From positions 1 through 46,868 of the IMG/VR virus record IMGVR_UViG_3300031825_000370: a stretch of 46,868 nucleotides of DNA; one strand, given 5' to 3'. This document shows, piece by piece, positions 8,301 through 15,335 of this stretch. Position 1 is the first letter of the stretch; each line of letters starts with the position of its first letter. The notes beneath the pieces were generated by a model. The model searched no databases, was not told where the DNA came from, and saw nothing but the letters and a program-made list of their open reading frames with translations. The stretch comes from a virus. The translations under genes and the position numbers were made by a program.

Positions 8301-11195
8301 CTCGGACAGCGCGGCGTCGAGCTTCTGCATGCGGGCGTCGAGCCGGCGGGCCTGCGCCTCCATCCGACGAATTGCCTTCTCGGCGGCCTGCTTGTCCTCC
8401 CACAGGCCGGCGAGGCGCTGCTGCGCCGCCGCCTTGCGCTCCTGGTCCGCGCCGAGCCAGCCGGTCACCCGCCGCACGAATTCATCGCGCCGCCCGGCGA
8501 TCTGCCCCTTGTCGTAGACGCGCTGGAAATAGGATTCCGCCGTCTCCACGCCAACGTCCTCGGGCAGGAGGCCGGCCTTGATGGCGCGCTCCTTCCACGG
8601 CGTGAACACCTTCGCGCGCAGGAATTGCGCGGCCTGCGCCACCTCCGGAACCTCGTGCTGGTCGCCGCGGCGCATGGCCCGGCCGATCTCCATGTTGAAG
8701 TCCTCTCGCGTCATCGCCCCCGGCGCCGCCCGGCCGGTCACATCCTCGAGGAAGGCGCGCGCGTTCGGCGCGGTCACCGACCGGTTGAAGCGCATCTGTG
8801 AGAACAGGCGGTCCAACTCGTCCGAGACGGCAACCCGGGCCTGCGCGACCTGCATGCGCGCCAGGCGGTCGAGCGCCGGCCCCTGCGTCGTGGCGATACC
8901 GGCGCGGTTCTCCACGAACTGGAGCGCCGTTTCGGCAAGATCCGCCGCCGCCCGGCGCACCGCCGGGAATGGTGACGATAGGGCGCGCAGGGTGGGCGAC
9001 ATCTTCATGACGCCGGGCACCCGGTCGAGCCCGAACCGCTCAAGGGTGAGGGCGCGCGTGTCGGCCACGGCCGCCCCGGCCGCGGCAGGTGCGCCGACCT
9101 CGCGCGGCGGCGGCTCCACCGCCAGCATGCGGTCCATCACACCGCGGATGTCGTCCGGGATCGGCTCGCCCAGGTCCGATACGGCGCGGTAGATGGCCGT
9201 CAGCCACTCCTTGAACTGCTCGAACACGCGGGCGAGGCCGGTGCTCGGCGCCTTGCCATCCCGCAGGTATTGCTCAAAGCCCTGTGCCCACTTCTCCTGC
9301 TCGGCCCGGCCGATCTTCGAGGCATCGTCTACACCGAGCCAGCGCAGGGCCACATCCAGGTCCGCCTTCACCGCAGGCGACACCTCGGCGTCGCGCACCA
9401 GCTCCGACAGCCATAGGTGCCCGCTCTCGTGCATGAAGGTGGAGGCGTCGCGGCCCTGGAACAGCTCAATGACGGCGCGGTTGTCGGCCAGCGTGATGGC
9501 GCCGCGAGGAGCGCCGTCCTTCGCCTGATAGAGCTTCTCTCCCGAATAGGCGGAGAACACCCGGTCCGGCCGCAGCACCACCACCTGATCGGCGCCGTCG
9601 TGCTCCATCAGCCCGCGCACGACGATGGTGTCGTAGCCGTGCTGCTGCCCATAGCGCACCGCCGCGCTCAGGGCGCCGCTGGAGCGCATCACGCGCCGCG
9701 AGCGCTCCACCATGGCGGAAATATCGGCATCCGTGGCGTCCGGAATCACATCGCGGGCCGCCCGCGCTGCCTCTGTCTGCATGTCCGCCTGCGCAATCTG
9801 GTCTGCCAGGCGCTGGCGGGAATGCGCGTCGAGCTGGGTCACCGGAATCCAGCTCCCTTCGGCGCCCCGCCCCTGCCGGTCGCTGTTCGCGGCGTGCAGC
9901 AGGTCGATGAACTCTGGATCGCTGCGGATCATCTCCGGCAGGTCGAGCACCTTGAACCGGCCGGGATCGACCTTCACCTTGAAGATGCGCGGGCCGGCGC
10001 CCTCGGCGGCGCCGGTGCCCGACGCATAGGTGGCCGCCATACCCGGCGACGGGGCGAGGAACAGGCCGCGCTCGTCCGGCGGCGTGTGGGGATTGGTGCC
10101 GTTCTCCGGGTCGAAGCGCTCGAAATCCGTCGTTGCCTCGGTGCCGTGGTAAAGGGTCCATTCCTTCGCACCGGTGTCCATGCGAACCGGGCCGCGCGAT
10201 TCCCCGCGCGCCGCAGCGGCCGGCGCCGGCGCCTTCACCTCGGTGCTGACCCCGGCCGCCTTCAGCCGGTCGAGCCAGGATTGCGGCAGGCTGTCCGGCC
10301 CCAGAACCTCCGGCGCCTCGGCCGACCGGATGTCGATGCCTTCCTTCTGGTAGAGGTCGAACGCTTCCGCCGGATCCAGCCCAAGGCGACGCGCCCGGGT
10401 GTCGTACCGGGCCGCGAGAATGTCCGCGCTCGCCGCCGCCTTGTCCTCCGGCACGCCGGCCGCCGTCAACTGACGCAGCACATCCTCGCGCACCAGGCCG
10501 GCCGCCGGATTCGGCACCGGCGCCGCGGGATCGGAGAACGGCGCCCGCGCCCCGTCTAGCGTCCGCTCCAGCGCCCGCCGCTCCGCCAACCCGACCAGCG
10601 CCGCCGCGCCACCGCCGAGCAGTCCGCCCAAGATGGCGCCCGAAGCGATATTGACCCCCGATTCCGCCAGCGTGCGCGTCTCCTGCGCCCCCTGAAGCGC
10701 GGCTTCCTGAAGCGCCACCGCCCCGGCCGCCGCCGTGCCGACGGACAAGGCCGACCGCAGCGCGGACAGTCCACGCGCGCCGCGCACCAGGGCTCCGCCG
10801 GGCAGGAATGTGGTCGGGCTGATGAGGCCGGCGCCGATTCCCATCACGGTCCCGGTCCAGCCGGCCGCATCGATGGTGCGGTCATCCTCGCGCTCGCGAT
10901 CGATGCGGGCACGGATCGCCTGCGTCTCCGCCTCGGACCGCGAATTCCAGAAGTTCCGGTCAAACTGCTGCTGGTAGAGCGTGCCCTTGAACGCCGGGTC
11001 CTGGAACACGTCATAGCCCGGCTCGGGCTCGAAGGTTGGCCGGGTCAGCCAGTCGGCGACGTTCCACACATCGTTGTCGGAGCGGAAGGCGGCGGCGGCC
11101 ACCTGCCCCAGGGACGGGTCCGGCCGCTCGGGAGCGGGCTGGAAGGGCTCGGCGGGAGCGAGGGCGAAGGTATCGGAGCTGGGGCGCGTGGGCAT
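5379..11195 (-). CDS. Giant polyvalent internal virion protein with ART-like and zincin-like domains
   Basis: 1,938 aa. Residues 110-205 hold several Gly/Ala-rich hydrophobic segments (GTVMGIGAGLISP, GAILGGLLGGGAAALVGL) that could cross membranes during ejection. Residues ~345-555 resemble an ADP-ribosyltransferase of phage polyvalent proteins: EWTLYHGTE, then GLFLAPSPGMAATYASG, ending DQVVVLRPDRVFSAYSGEKLY. Residues 586-596 (TFMHESGHLWL) carry an HExxH zinc-metallopeptidase motif with a following EQFKEWLTAIY helix. Long coiled coils occupy roughly 890-1110 and 1250-1360. By position and size it corresponds to the T7 gp16-class ejected proteins. It is expected in the virion and delivered into the cell with the DNA. 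The enzymatic activities are predicted from motifs only. Confidence 0.85.
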   Translation of the reverse strand: MPTRPSSDTFALAPAEPFQPAPERPDPSLGQVAAAAFRSDNDVWNVADWLTRPTFEPEPGYDVFQDPAFKGTLYQQQFDRNFWNSRSEAETQAIRARIDREREDDRTIDAAGWTGTVMGIGAGLISPTTFLPGGALVRGARGLSALRSALSVGTAAAGAVALQEAALQGAQETRTLAESGVNIASGAILGGLLGGGAAALVGLAERRALERTLDGARAPFSDPAAPVPNPAAGLVREDVLRQLTAAGVPEDKAAASADILAARYDTRARRLGLDPAEAFDLYQKEGIDIRSAEAPEVLGPDSLPQSWLDRLKAAGVSTEVKAPAPAAAARGESRGPVRMDTGAKEWTLYHGTEATTDFERFDPENGTNPHTPPDERGLFLAPSPGMAATYASGTGAAEGAGPRIFKVKVDPGRFKVLDLPEMIRSDPEFIDLLHAANSDRQGRGAEGSWIPVTQLDAHSRQRLADQIAQADMQTEAARAARDVIPDATDADISAMVERSRRVMRSSGALSAAVRYGQQHGYDTIVVRGLMEHDGADQVVVLRPDRVFSAYSGEKLYQAKDGAPRGAITLADNRAVIELFQGRDASTFMHESGHLWLSELVRDAEVSPAVKADLDVALRWLGVDDASKIGRAEQEKWAQGFEQYLRDGKAPSTGLARVFEQFKEWLTAIYRAVSDLGEPIPDDIRGVMDRMLAVEPPPREVGAPAAAGAAVADTRALTLERFGLDRVPGVMKMSPTLRALSSPFPAVRRAAADLAETALQFVENRAGIATTQGPALDRLARMQVAQARVAVSDELDRLFSQMRFNRSVTAPNARAFLEDVTGRAAPGAMTREDFNMEIGRAMRRGDQHEVPEVAQAAQFLRAKVFTPWKERAIKAGLLPEDVGVETAESYFQRVYDKGQIAGRRDEFVRRVTGWLGADQERKAAAQQRLAGLWEDKQAAEKAIRRMEAQARRLDARMQKLDAALSERAMEVGRTERRAGVLEERQALVAQEISDLEEFVGAMKGEIADPVLRDRILNLEGELKDLRRADRPVTEAQVQAAEQRELRAILTGETRIAAQMLVGQRKPYKAPSFLDYIVRGGGIADDGGEVMQALGGARSTKPGLVSSGGRSADDWGERLVEASGGTLTERPTPNEVLDWIDAAVRGEDPWWWRETRVDEAKARASQMATVWEEALNRAGAAMPQTIADVAKMLRGEQQAAGGGAVSLADLDRILGEMEAAGATVPAAGRADQVEGMLAGERAAIQKLRDLIGRAQADAGRLEARAGKDAIRAGEADIGVNANRGRLGILNDRMDRLDRLQGLVETFQRDAEARVNLARKRIEDELGAWEGKSTAEAMSALRQRAKAEAGRAPGAPRLGGADAAVDSAVRKILASERGLSEQELAAKASEITNRILGSPDGRLPYDAPSGGPRIGAGGEGPPPRGPLAARDFMIPDETIEDFLVSDAEDVAATHLRTIVPDVLLTERYGDVDMTYVFKAIDEDANAAALAAPNDKARREIETQRKGAIRDIAAMRDRIRSTYGISSDSVMQAAGRIGNAVKSFNVLTSMGGTVLSSVSDIAGPVFRHGFMTVMRDGWTPFFQSLADRSEGSPWRQAAGQYRAMGIATEMVLAGRMHGMAEITDLYRPHTRVERGLRWGADKLQVVNLQAPWTDWGKTTAAIVSGNEILRAAKAVSEGKAKPRQVTNLAASGIDAQMAAKIWGEFEVGGQVVDGVHLPNTADWADQSARAAFEGAVAREADIAIVTPGQEKPLWLSNPLLSVIGQFKTFVASSTERTLIANLQRRDAEALQGAITAVALGMVGYKLYSIASGRETSDRPQDWVKEGISRSGILGWLEEGNALAAKTTRGSVDLYRAIGADKPLSRFASRSVLDQLIGPTAGKIDALSRVTGSAASGEWAASDTHKVRTLMAMQNLFYLRGLFDAAEAGVNGLFGVPEQQPRR

Positions 11196-11225
11196 GCGGC
11201 GAGGGTGTCACCCCCCGCCACCGCC

Positions 11226-11234
11226 GCAACGCAC
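11226..11234 (-). repeat. GTGCGTTGC intergenic motif, copy 4
   Basis: Starts within 1 nt of the TGA of the SleB-domain virion protein and ends 30 nt before the polyvalent protein start. The downstream leader (ending ACACCCTCGCCGCATG) closely matches that of copy 5. Confidence 0.75.
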
Positions 11235-11235
11235 C

Positions 11236-14200
11236 TCAGCGCAAGGGTTCGCCGGTGATCACGTTGACCTTGTTCGGATCGCCGGACAGGTTGCGCGCCA
11301 TGCGGCTCCAGACATCGCCGCGGCGGCCGAGGGCTTCCCGTTCGGCCTGCACCTTGGACGGGTCGAAGAACACGCGGCTCGGCTTCCCATCCGCCTCGCG
11401 CAGCACATCCAGCGTGCCGTCCTTCTTCGCATAGACCATCCCGTAGGACGCCGCCCGGCCCGCCGCGATGTCCCCCGCCGTCTCGCGGTCCGACACGAGC
11501 GACCATTGCGCTGGCGCGCCGGCCGGGAACTTTGTGGCCACCAGCTCGCGCATCTGCTCGCCGATATAGGCCTTCGACCCGCCCACCGCCGGATATTCCG
11601 GCCGGACCTCCGGCGGATGCTTCATCAACCGCCCGCCGTTGGCCTCGCTGGCCCCCCACACCTGCTTGATGCGCTCCAGCGCCTGCTTTGCGGCCAGATC
11701 CTTGTCGCCGATGGACTTGTACCGCTCGGAAAAGACCGAGAGATAATCCTGATAGAAGGCGTCCCGGACATTCGGATGGATGCCGGGATCGCGGGCCTCC
11801 AGCTCTGCCGCAAAACCCCAGACCGCCGCCTGCCCGAAGAACCGCGTGGCCCGGCCGAGGGTCGTATTCCCGCCAGCACCGCCGATCTCGCCCAGCACCT
11901 CCTCCACCTTCGGCGCCACCTTGTGCACCTCCGCCGCGCGGACCTTGCGCACCGCTTCCATGGACGGGTCCTGCACCTTGCGCATGAACTCCACGGCCTC
12001 CTGCGAGGTCATGTAGGGCGCCGCAGCCTGCCAGTCCTGGAGCCGGTCGAGTGCCGCGGTGCCGAACGCCTTGGCGAAGCCGGCCGGATCCGCGGCCCAC
12101 ATCTTGTCGTAGGAGGCCAGCGCCGCGCTCATCTTCCCGTAATCGTTCGAGCGCACCATTCCGGCGAGGGCATCCTTCACGGGATCGAGCGACATGGTGG
12201 CGGCATAGGTGGCCGGATCGAGCGCCTCCATGGTGGTGAGCAGCGCCGGGTTCTGCCGCAGCGCCCCGGCGAAAGACGCCGCCTCGCTCGGCTGGAGCGC
12301 CGGCACAGCCTCGCGGCCGAGATTGCCCGCCACGATGCGGGCATCCTTCGCCCGCGCCGTCATCCCCGCAGCGACCTGATCTACCGGCGCGGCCCAGACA
12401 ATGGCCTTCGGCCCCTGCGTCCAGCCGGCATCGATGCCGCGCCCCATGGGGTCCTTCTGCTCACGCGCCGCCGTCTGCGCCTGCATCTCCTCATAGTCCT
12501 TGAGCATCTGCTGCGCGCCCGGCGCACCGGCGGCGGCCTCCTCGGCGAGGCTGGCATGCAAAGCGTTCTGCTGGTCCGGCGACAGGGAGTCGAGCGCGCC
12601 GCGGATCTGCGCCTTGTCGAACAGCTCTCGGCCCTGCTGGCGCTGCTGCGGCGTCAGGTACGGCGCCACGCTCTGCATCCAGGCGGCGTCGTCCGGCAGC
12701 AGGCCCCACCGGCCCACCGTCTCGCTGGCGCGGGCGTGGAACGCCGTCCATGCCTTGCGCGCGCCCTCCTGCTGGCCCTGGAGGAAGGCCGGCGGCGGAG
12801 ATGACGTGCGATCGGGAACGGGATCGACGGCGCCTGCACCCATGCGGCGCGCCCATTCCTGATCCGGACCCTCGATGCCGAACCGCTCGCCGCCGTGAGC
12901 CGCGACGCCTGGGCCGCCGTTGAAGCCGACCGTGCCGCTGGCGTTGCCCGTCGCGAACCTGCCGACGTTCGATCCGGCAAGCGCGTTGGTGATTGCCCCG
13001 TCATAGCGCGCCGCCACGCCCGCATCCGTCGAGAACTGCGCCGTGCGCTGGTGCGTGACCTGTGGGAAATAGTCCCCGGTCATGGTCTGCGCCAGCGTCT
13101 GCCCGCGCGCCGCCGCGCGGTTCATGATGGTCTCGATGAACGCCTGCTGCGCCGCTGGCCCCTGGCCCCCGACCTCCGCCTGGGTGAGCGCGGCAAGGCG
13201 CGCCTTCACCGCCGGGTCCTGAAGCTCCTCGCCGAAGCCCGCGCGGGCCGTCGCGAGGGCCGGTACCTTCGGGACATCGCCGAGCGAAGCACTGGGCCAC
13301 TGCCGCGTCGGCGTGGAGATCATGCCGCGCATGCCGCGGTTGAATTCCGCCGCCGCCCGCAGCCGCGCCGCGCCGCCGGGATCGCCGAGTCCCTCCAGCC
13401 GTTTCGCCATGCTCTCGGCGTCATCATCGAGACCGCCGACGCCCTGACGAAGCGCAGCAATCGTGGGCTCGGCGAGCGTGCGTACCTCACGGACATCCTC
13501 GCGCCGCCATGCCTCGCGCTTCGCGATCTGGCCGCCGGCCTGCGAGAGATATTGGTTGCGCTCCGCCTCGGTCAGGTTCAGGCCGGGATCGCGAAGCTGA
13601 GTCTCGATGGTGCGATAGGCTTCCTCGTAGCCCTTCTCCTGATAGACGCGATCTGCCAGCCCGAGAAATGTTTCGGCCTTGTGCCGGGCCTCGCCGCGCG
13701 ACATCTGATCATCGACGACGGCCGGGTTGTAGCCCCATTGCGGGTTGGCCTGAAGCTCGCCGTAGAGCGCCTTCTGGTCCGCCATGAGCGACAGGTATTC
13801 CGGCGTGCTGGTGCCGCCCTGCCGCGCCAGGGCCGACATCTTGTCGTCGTTCGCCTTGACGCGCGTCTCCAGCGCGACCTTCGCGTTGCCGAGATCGACC
13901 TGCTGCTTCTCCCGCGACATGCCGATGAAGTGCTGGGTTCGCCCCTTTTCGGCCATGGCGCGCACCGAGGCCTTCAGGATCGGGTCTTTCTCCCGCGCCA
14001 CCAGCTCGGTGCCGTAGGCCTTGGCCATGCCGTCGAAACGCACCGGGTCGTTCGGCGACTGCTGGCGCAGCTCCAGGAACTTGCGATCCATCTCGCCGTC
14101 GAGCTGCGCCAGGTAGGAGGAGCGGGCCGCGCGAGTGTAGACCTCGCCCAAACGGCCGAACGCCGGGCCGGACACCATCACGAGGTTGCCGTTCGCGTCG

Positions 14201-14385
14201 CGCCCCACCGATTCCGCGCCGGCCGCCATGGCCTGCTCCTCGGCGATGGGCGCCACTGCATCGGCCAGATTGCCCGCCGCCCGCGCGAACATGGCGTAGG
14301 GCGCGGCGATGTCGGCCGGGGAGATGCCGGAGCGCGGGCCTTCGGTCAGCGCCAGGCGGCGGGGATATTCGGGAAGATCGACCAT
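11236..14385 (-). CDS. Internal virion protein with SleB-like cell wall hydrolase domain
   Basis: 1,049 aa from MVDLPEYPRRLAL. Residues ~20-350 are Ala-rich and largely helical. Residues ~395-450 (RLAALTQAEVGGQG, QQAFIETIMNRAAARGQTL) resemble the SleB/hydrolase_2 fold, with a probable catalytic Glu at about 404; this domain cuts peptidoglycan. The remaining ~600 residues are Ala/Gln/Glu-rich and helical. Its size, and its location between the tail tube and the other giant protein, match a T7 gp15/gp16-type core protein that digests the cell wall as DNA enters. The hydrolase assignment rests on local motif resemblance. The start at 14385 was preferred because it follows the leader conserved with copy 4. 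Confidence 0.8.
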   Translation of the reverse strand: MVDLPEYPRRLALTEGPRSGISPADIAAPYAMFARAAGNLADAVAPIAEEQAMAAGAESVGRDANGNLVMVSGPAFGRLGEVYTRAARSSYLAQLDGEMDRKFLELRQQSPNDPVRFDGMAKAYGTELVAREKDPILKASVRAMAEKGRTQHFIGMSREKQQVDLGNAKVALETRVKANDDKMSALARQGGTSTPEYLSLMADQKALYGELQANPQWGYNPAVVDDQMSRGEARHKAETFLGLADRVYQEKGYEEAYRTIETQLRDPGLNLTEAERNQYLSQAGGQIAKREAWRREDVREVRTLAEPTIAALRQGVGGLDDDAESMAKRLEGLGDPGGAARLRAAAEFNRGMRGMISTPTRQWPSASLGDVPKVPALATARAGFGEELQDPAVKARLAALTQAEVGGQGPAAQQAFIETIMNRAAARGQTLAQTMTGDYFPQVTHQRTAQFSTDAGVAARYDGAITNALAGSNVGRFATGNASGTVGFNGGPGVAAHGGERFGIEGPDQEWARRMGAGAVDPVPDRTSSPPPAFLQGQQEGARKAWTAFHARASETVGRWGLLPDDAAWMQSVAPYLTPQQRQQGRELFDKAQIRGALDSLSPDQQNALHASLAEEAAAGAPGAQQMLKDYEEMQAQTAAREQKDPMGRGIDAGWTQGPKAIVWAAPVDQVAAGMTARAKDARIVAGNLGREAVPALQPSEAASFAGALRQNPALLTTMEALDPATYAATMSLDPVKDALAGMVRSNDYGKMSAALASYDKMWAADPAGFAKAFGTAALDRLQDWQAAAPYMTSQEAVEFMRKVQDPSMEAVRKVRAAEVHKVAPKVEEVLGEIGGAGGNTTLGRATRFFGQAAVWGFAAELEARDPGIHPNVRDAFYQDYLSVFSERYKSIGDKDLAAKQALERIKQVWGASEANGGRLMKHPPEVRPEYPAVGGSKAYIGEQMRELVATKFPAGAPAQWSLVSDRETAGDIAAGRAASYGMVYAKKDGTLDVLREADGKPSRVFFDPSKVQAEREALGRRGDVWSRMARNLSGDPNKVNVITGEPLR

Positions 14386-14415
14386 GCGGCGAGGCTGACA
14401 CCATCGGCCGGCCCC

Positions 14416-14424
14416 GCAACGCAC
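14416..14424 (-). repeat. GTGCGTTGC intergenic motif, copy 5
   Basis: Lies between the lipoprotein gene and the SleB-domain virion protein, 30 nt before the latter's ATG. The leader ends GTCAGCCTCGCCGCATG, nearly the same as at copy 4. Confidence 0.75.
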
Positions 14425-14437
14425 TTACGATGTGACG

Positions 14438-14812
14438 CTACTGCGAAATCCGTTGCGCCCTCGGCGCCGCAGGCTTAGCAGCCGCGCACATCGCGTCGTG
14501 CTCCGACTTTCGCTTCAGCAAAAAACCACGCTGGGCCATGCAAGATTCCGTGGTCGCCGAATTTACCTGCATCGCGGTGGCTACACCTGCTAACCCACCA
14601 GTATTTGCCGAAGCAGCCGCCGCATTCGCGCTTCCGAGGTTGACGCAAACGGCCTTTGCCTGCTCGAATTCTGGCAGCAATTCCGGGTGTTCAGATGCTC
14701 TTTTACAATCCACGCGCCCCCAGGTCATGGGGTCATCCGGATTTCCACCATCCGTGACGCACCCGCAAAGCCCGACCACCATTGCTATTGCGAGGATGGT
14801 TTTATTCGTCAT
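14438..14812 (-). CDS. Small lipoprotein inserted in the virion gene cluster
   Basis: 124 aa. MTNKTILAIAMVVGLCGC is a lipoprotein signal peptide with lipobox LCGC (acylated Cys about residue 18). The mature part holds further Cys residues (VDCKRA, AVCVNL, ESCMAQ, AMCAAA), an Ala/Asn-rich middle and a basic tail. It should be exported and membrane-anchored. Nothing in its sequence suggests a virion role. It lies between two virion protein genes, is less GC-rich than they are, and has a gap on its 5' side, so it may be a moron acting on the host envelope (superinfection exclusion or lysogenic conversion). An outer-membrane spanin is another option. Family not recognised. Confidence 0.7.
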   Translation of the reverse strand: MTNKTILAIAMVVGLCGCVTDGGNPDDPMTWGRVDCKRASEHPELLPEFEQAKAVCVNLGSANAAAASANTGGLAGVATAMQVNSATTESCMAQRGFLLKRKSEHDAMCAAAKPAAPRAQRISQ

Positions 14813-14909
14813 CCCGACCCCCATATTGCCCGTCGGAATAGAAGCACACCGGCAGGCAGATGGGGAGCCTATCGCGCGATCAGTACCAAGACGAACCTCC
14901 CGATGCGCC

Positions 14910-15335
14910 CTACCCCGCGTAGCCGATCTTCGCCATGCCGGTGACCGCATCGAGACCGCCGCCGTACAGCGCCATGTTCGCGGACGCGCGCCGAAACTGC
15001 GCCTCGTCCCGTTTCGCCGCCGCCTGCATGTCGAGCGAGCCGACGCGGATCTGGCGCTCGCGGTCGGCGACACGACGCTGCTCGTCCAGCACGGCGCCTG
15101 TGGTGGGACTGTTGAGCCCGACCCCCGCCGACGCGCGCCCCGCGCCGATATTGGACAGGGTGCGGTTCAGCTCCTCGCGCAGTTGCGTGTCGGTCTGCGC
15201 CGCCTGCGTCTTGGCCACCATGGCGTCGCGATCGGCCACGGCCGCGGCATAGCCCTGCGCCTGCGATTCTCCGTAGGCCTTAAAGCCGGTTGAGGCGCCG
15301 GTCAGGGCGGCGAGGGCGAGAGTCTCAGCGCCCAT
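14910..15335 (-). CDS. Internal virion protein, T7 gp14-like
   Basis: 141 aa. It opens with a Gly/Ala-rich hydrophobic segment (LALAALTGASTGFKAYGESQAQG), continues as an Ala/Arg/Gln-rich helix (DTQLREELNRTLSNIGAGRASAG) and ends in a small Gly/Ala tail. Podoviral small core proteins have this pattern. Position supports it: its ATG overlaps the tail tube B stop (TGATG) and the other internal proteins follow. In T7, gp14 forms part of the ejection conduit in the outer membrane; the same role here is inferred. Sequence similarity was judged by pattern only. Confidence 0.65.
   Translation of the reverse strand: MGAETLALAALTGASTGFKAYGESQAQGYAAAVADRDAMVAKTQAAQTDTQLREELNRTLSNIGAGRASAGVGLNSPTTGAVLDEQRRVADRERQIRVGSLDMQAAAKRDEAQFRRASANMALYGGGLDAVTGMAKIGYAG

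Noticed and set aside
6060-8801. Very long open frame on the opposite strand of the polyvalent protein gene (913 aa)
   Set aside because: Composition is Arg/His/Leu/Ala-rich without domains; it mirrors the real leftward gene. High GC leaves antisense frames open.
11074-12804. Long rightward open frame (576 aa) opposite the SleB-domain gene
   Set aside because: Same reason: antisense shadow of a supported leftward gene, no recognisable motifs.
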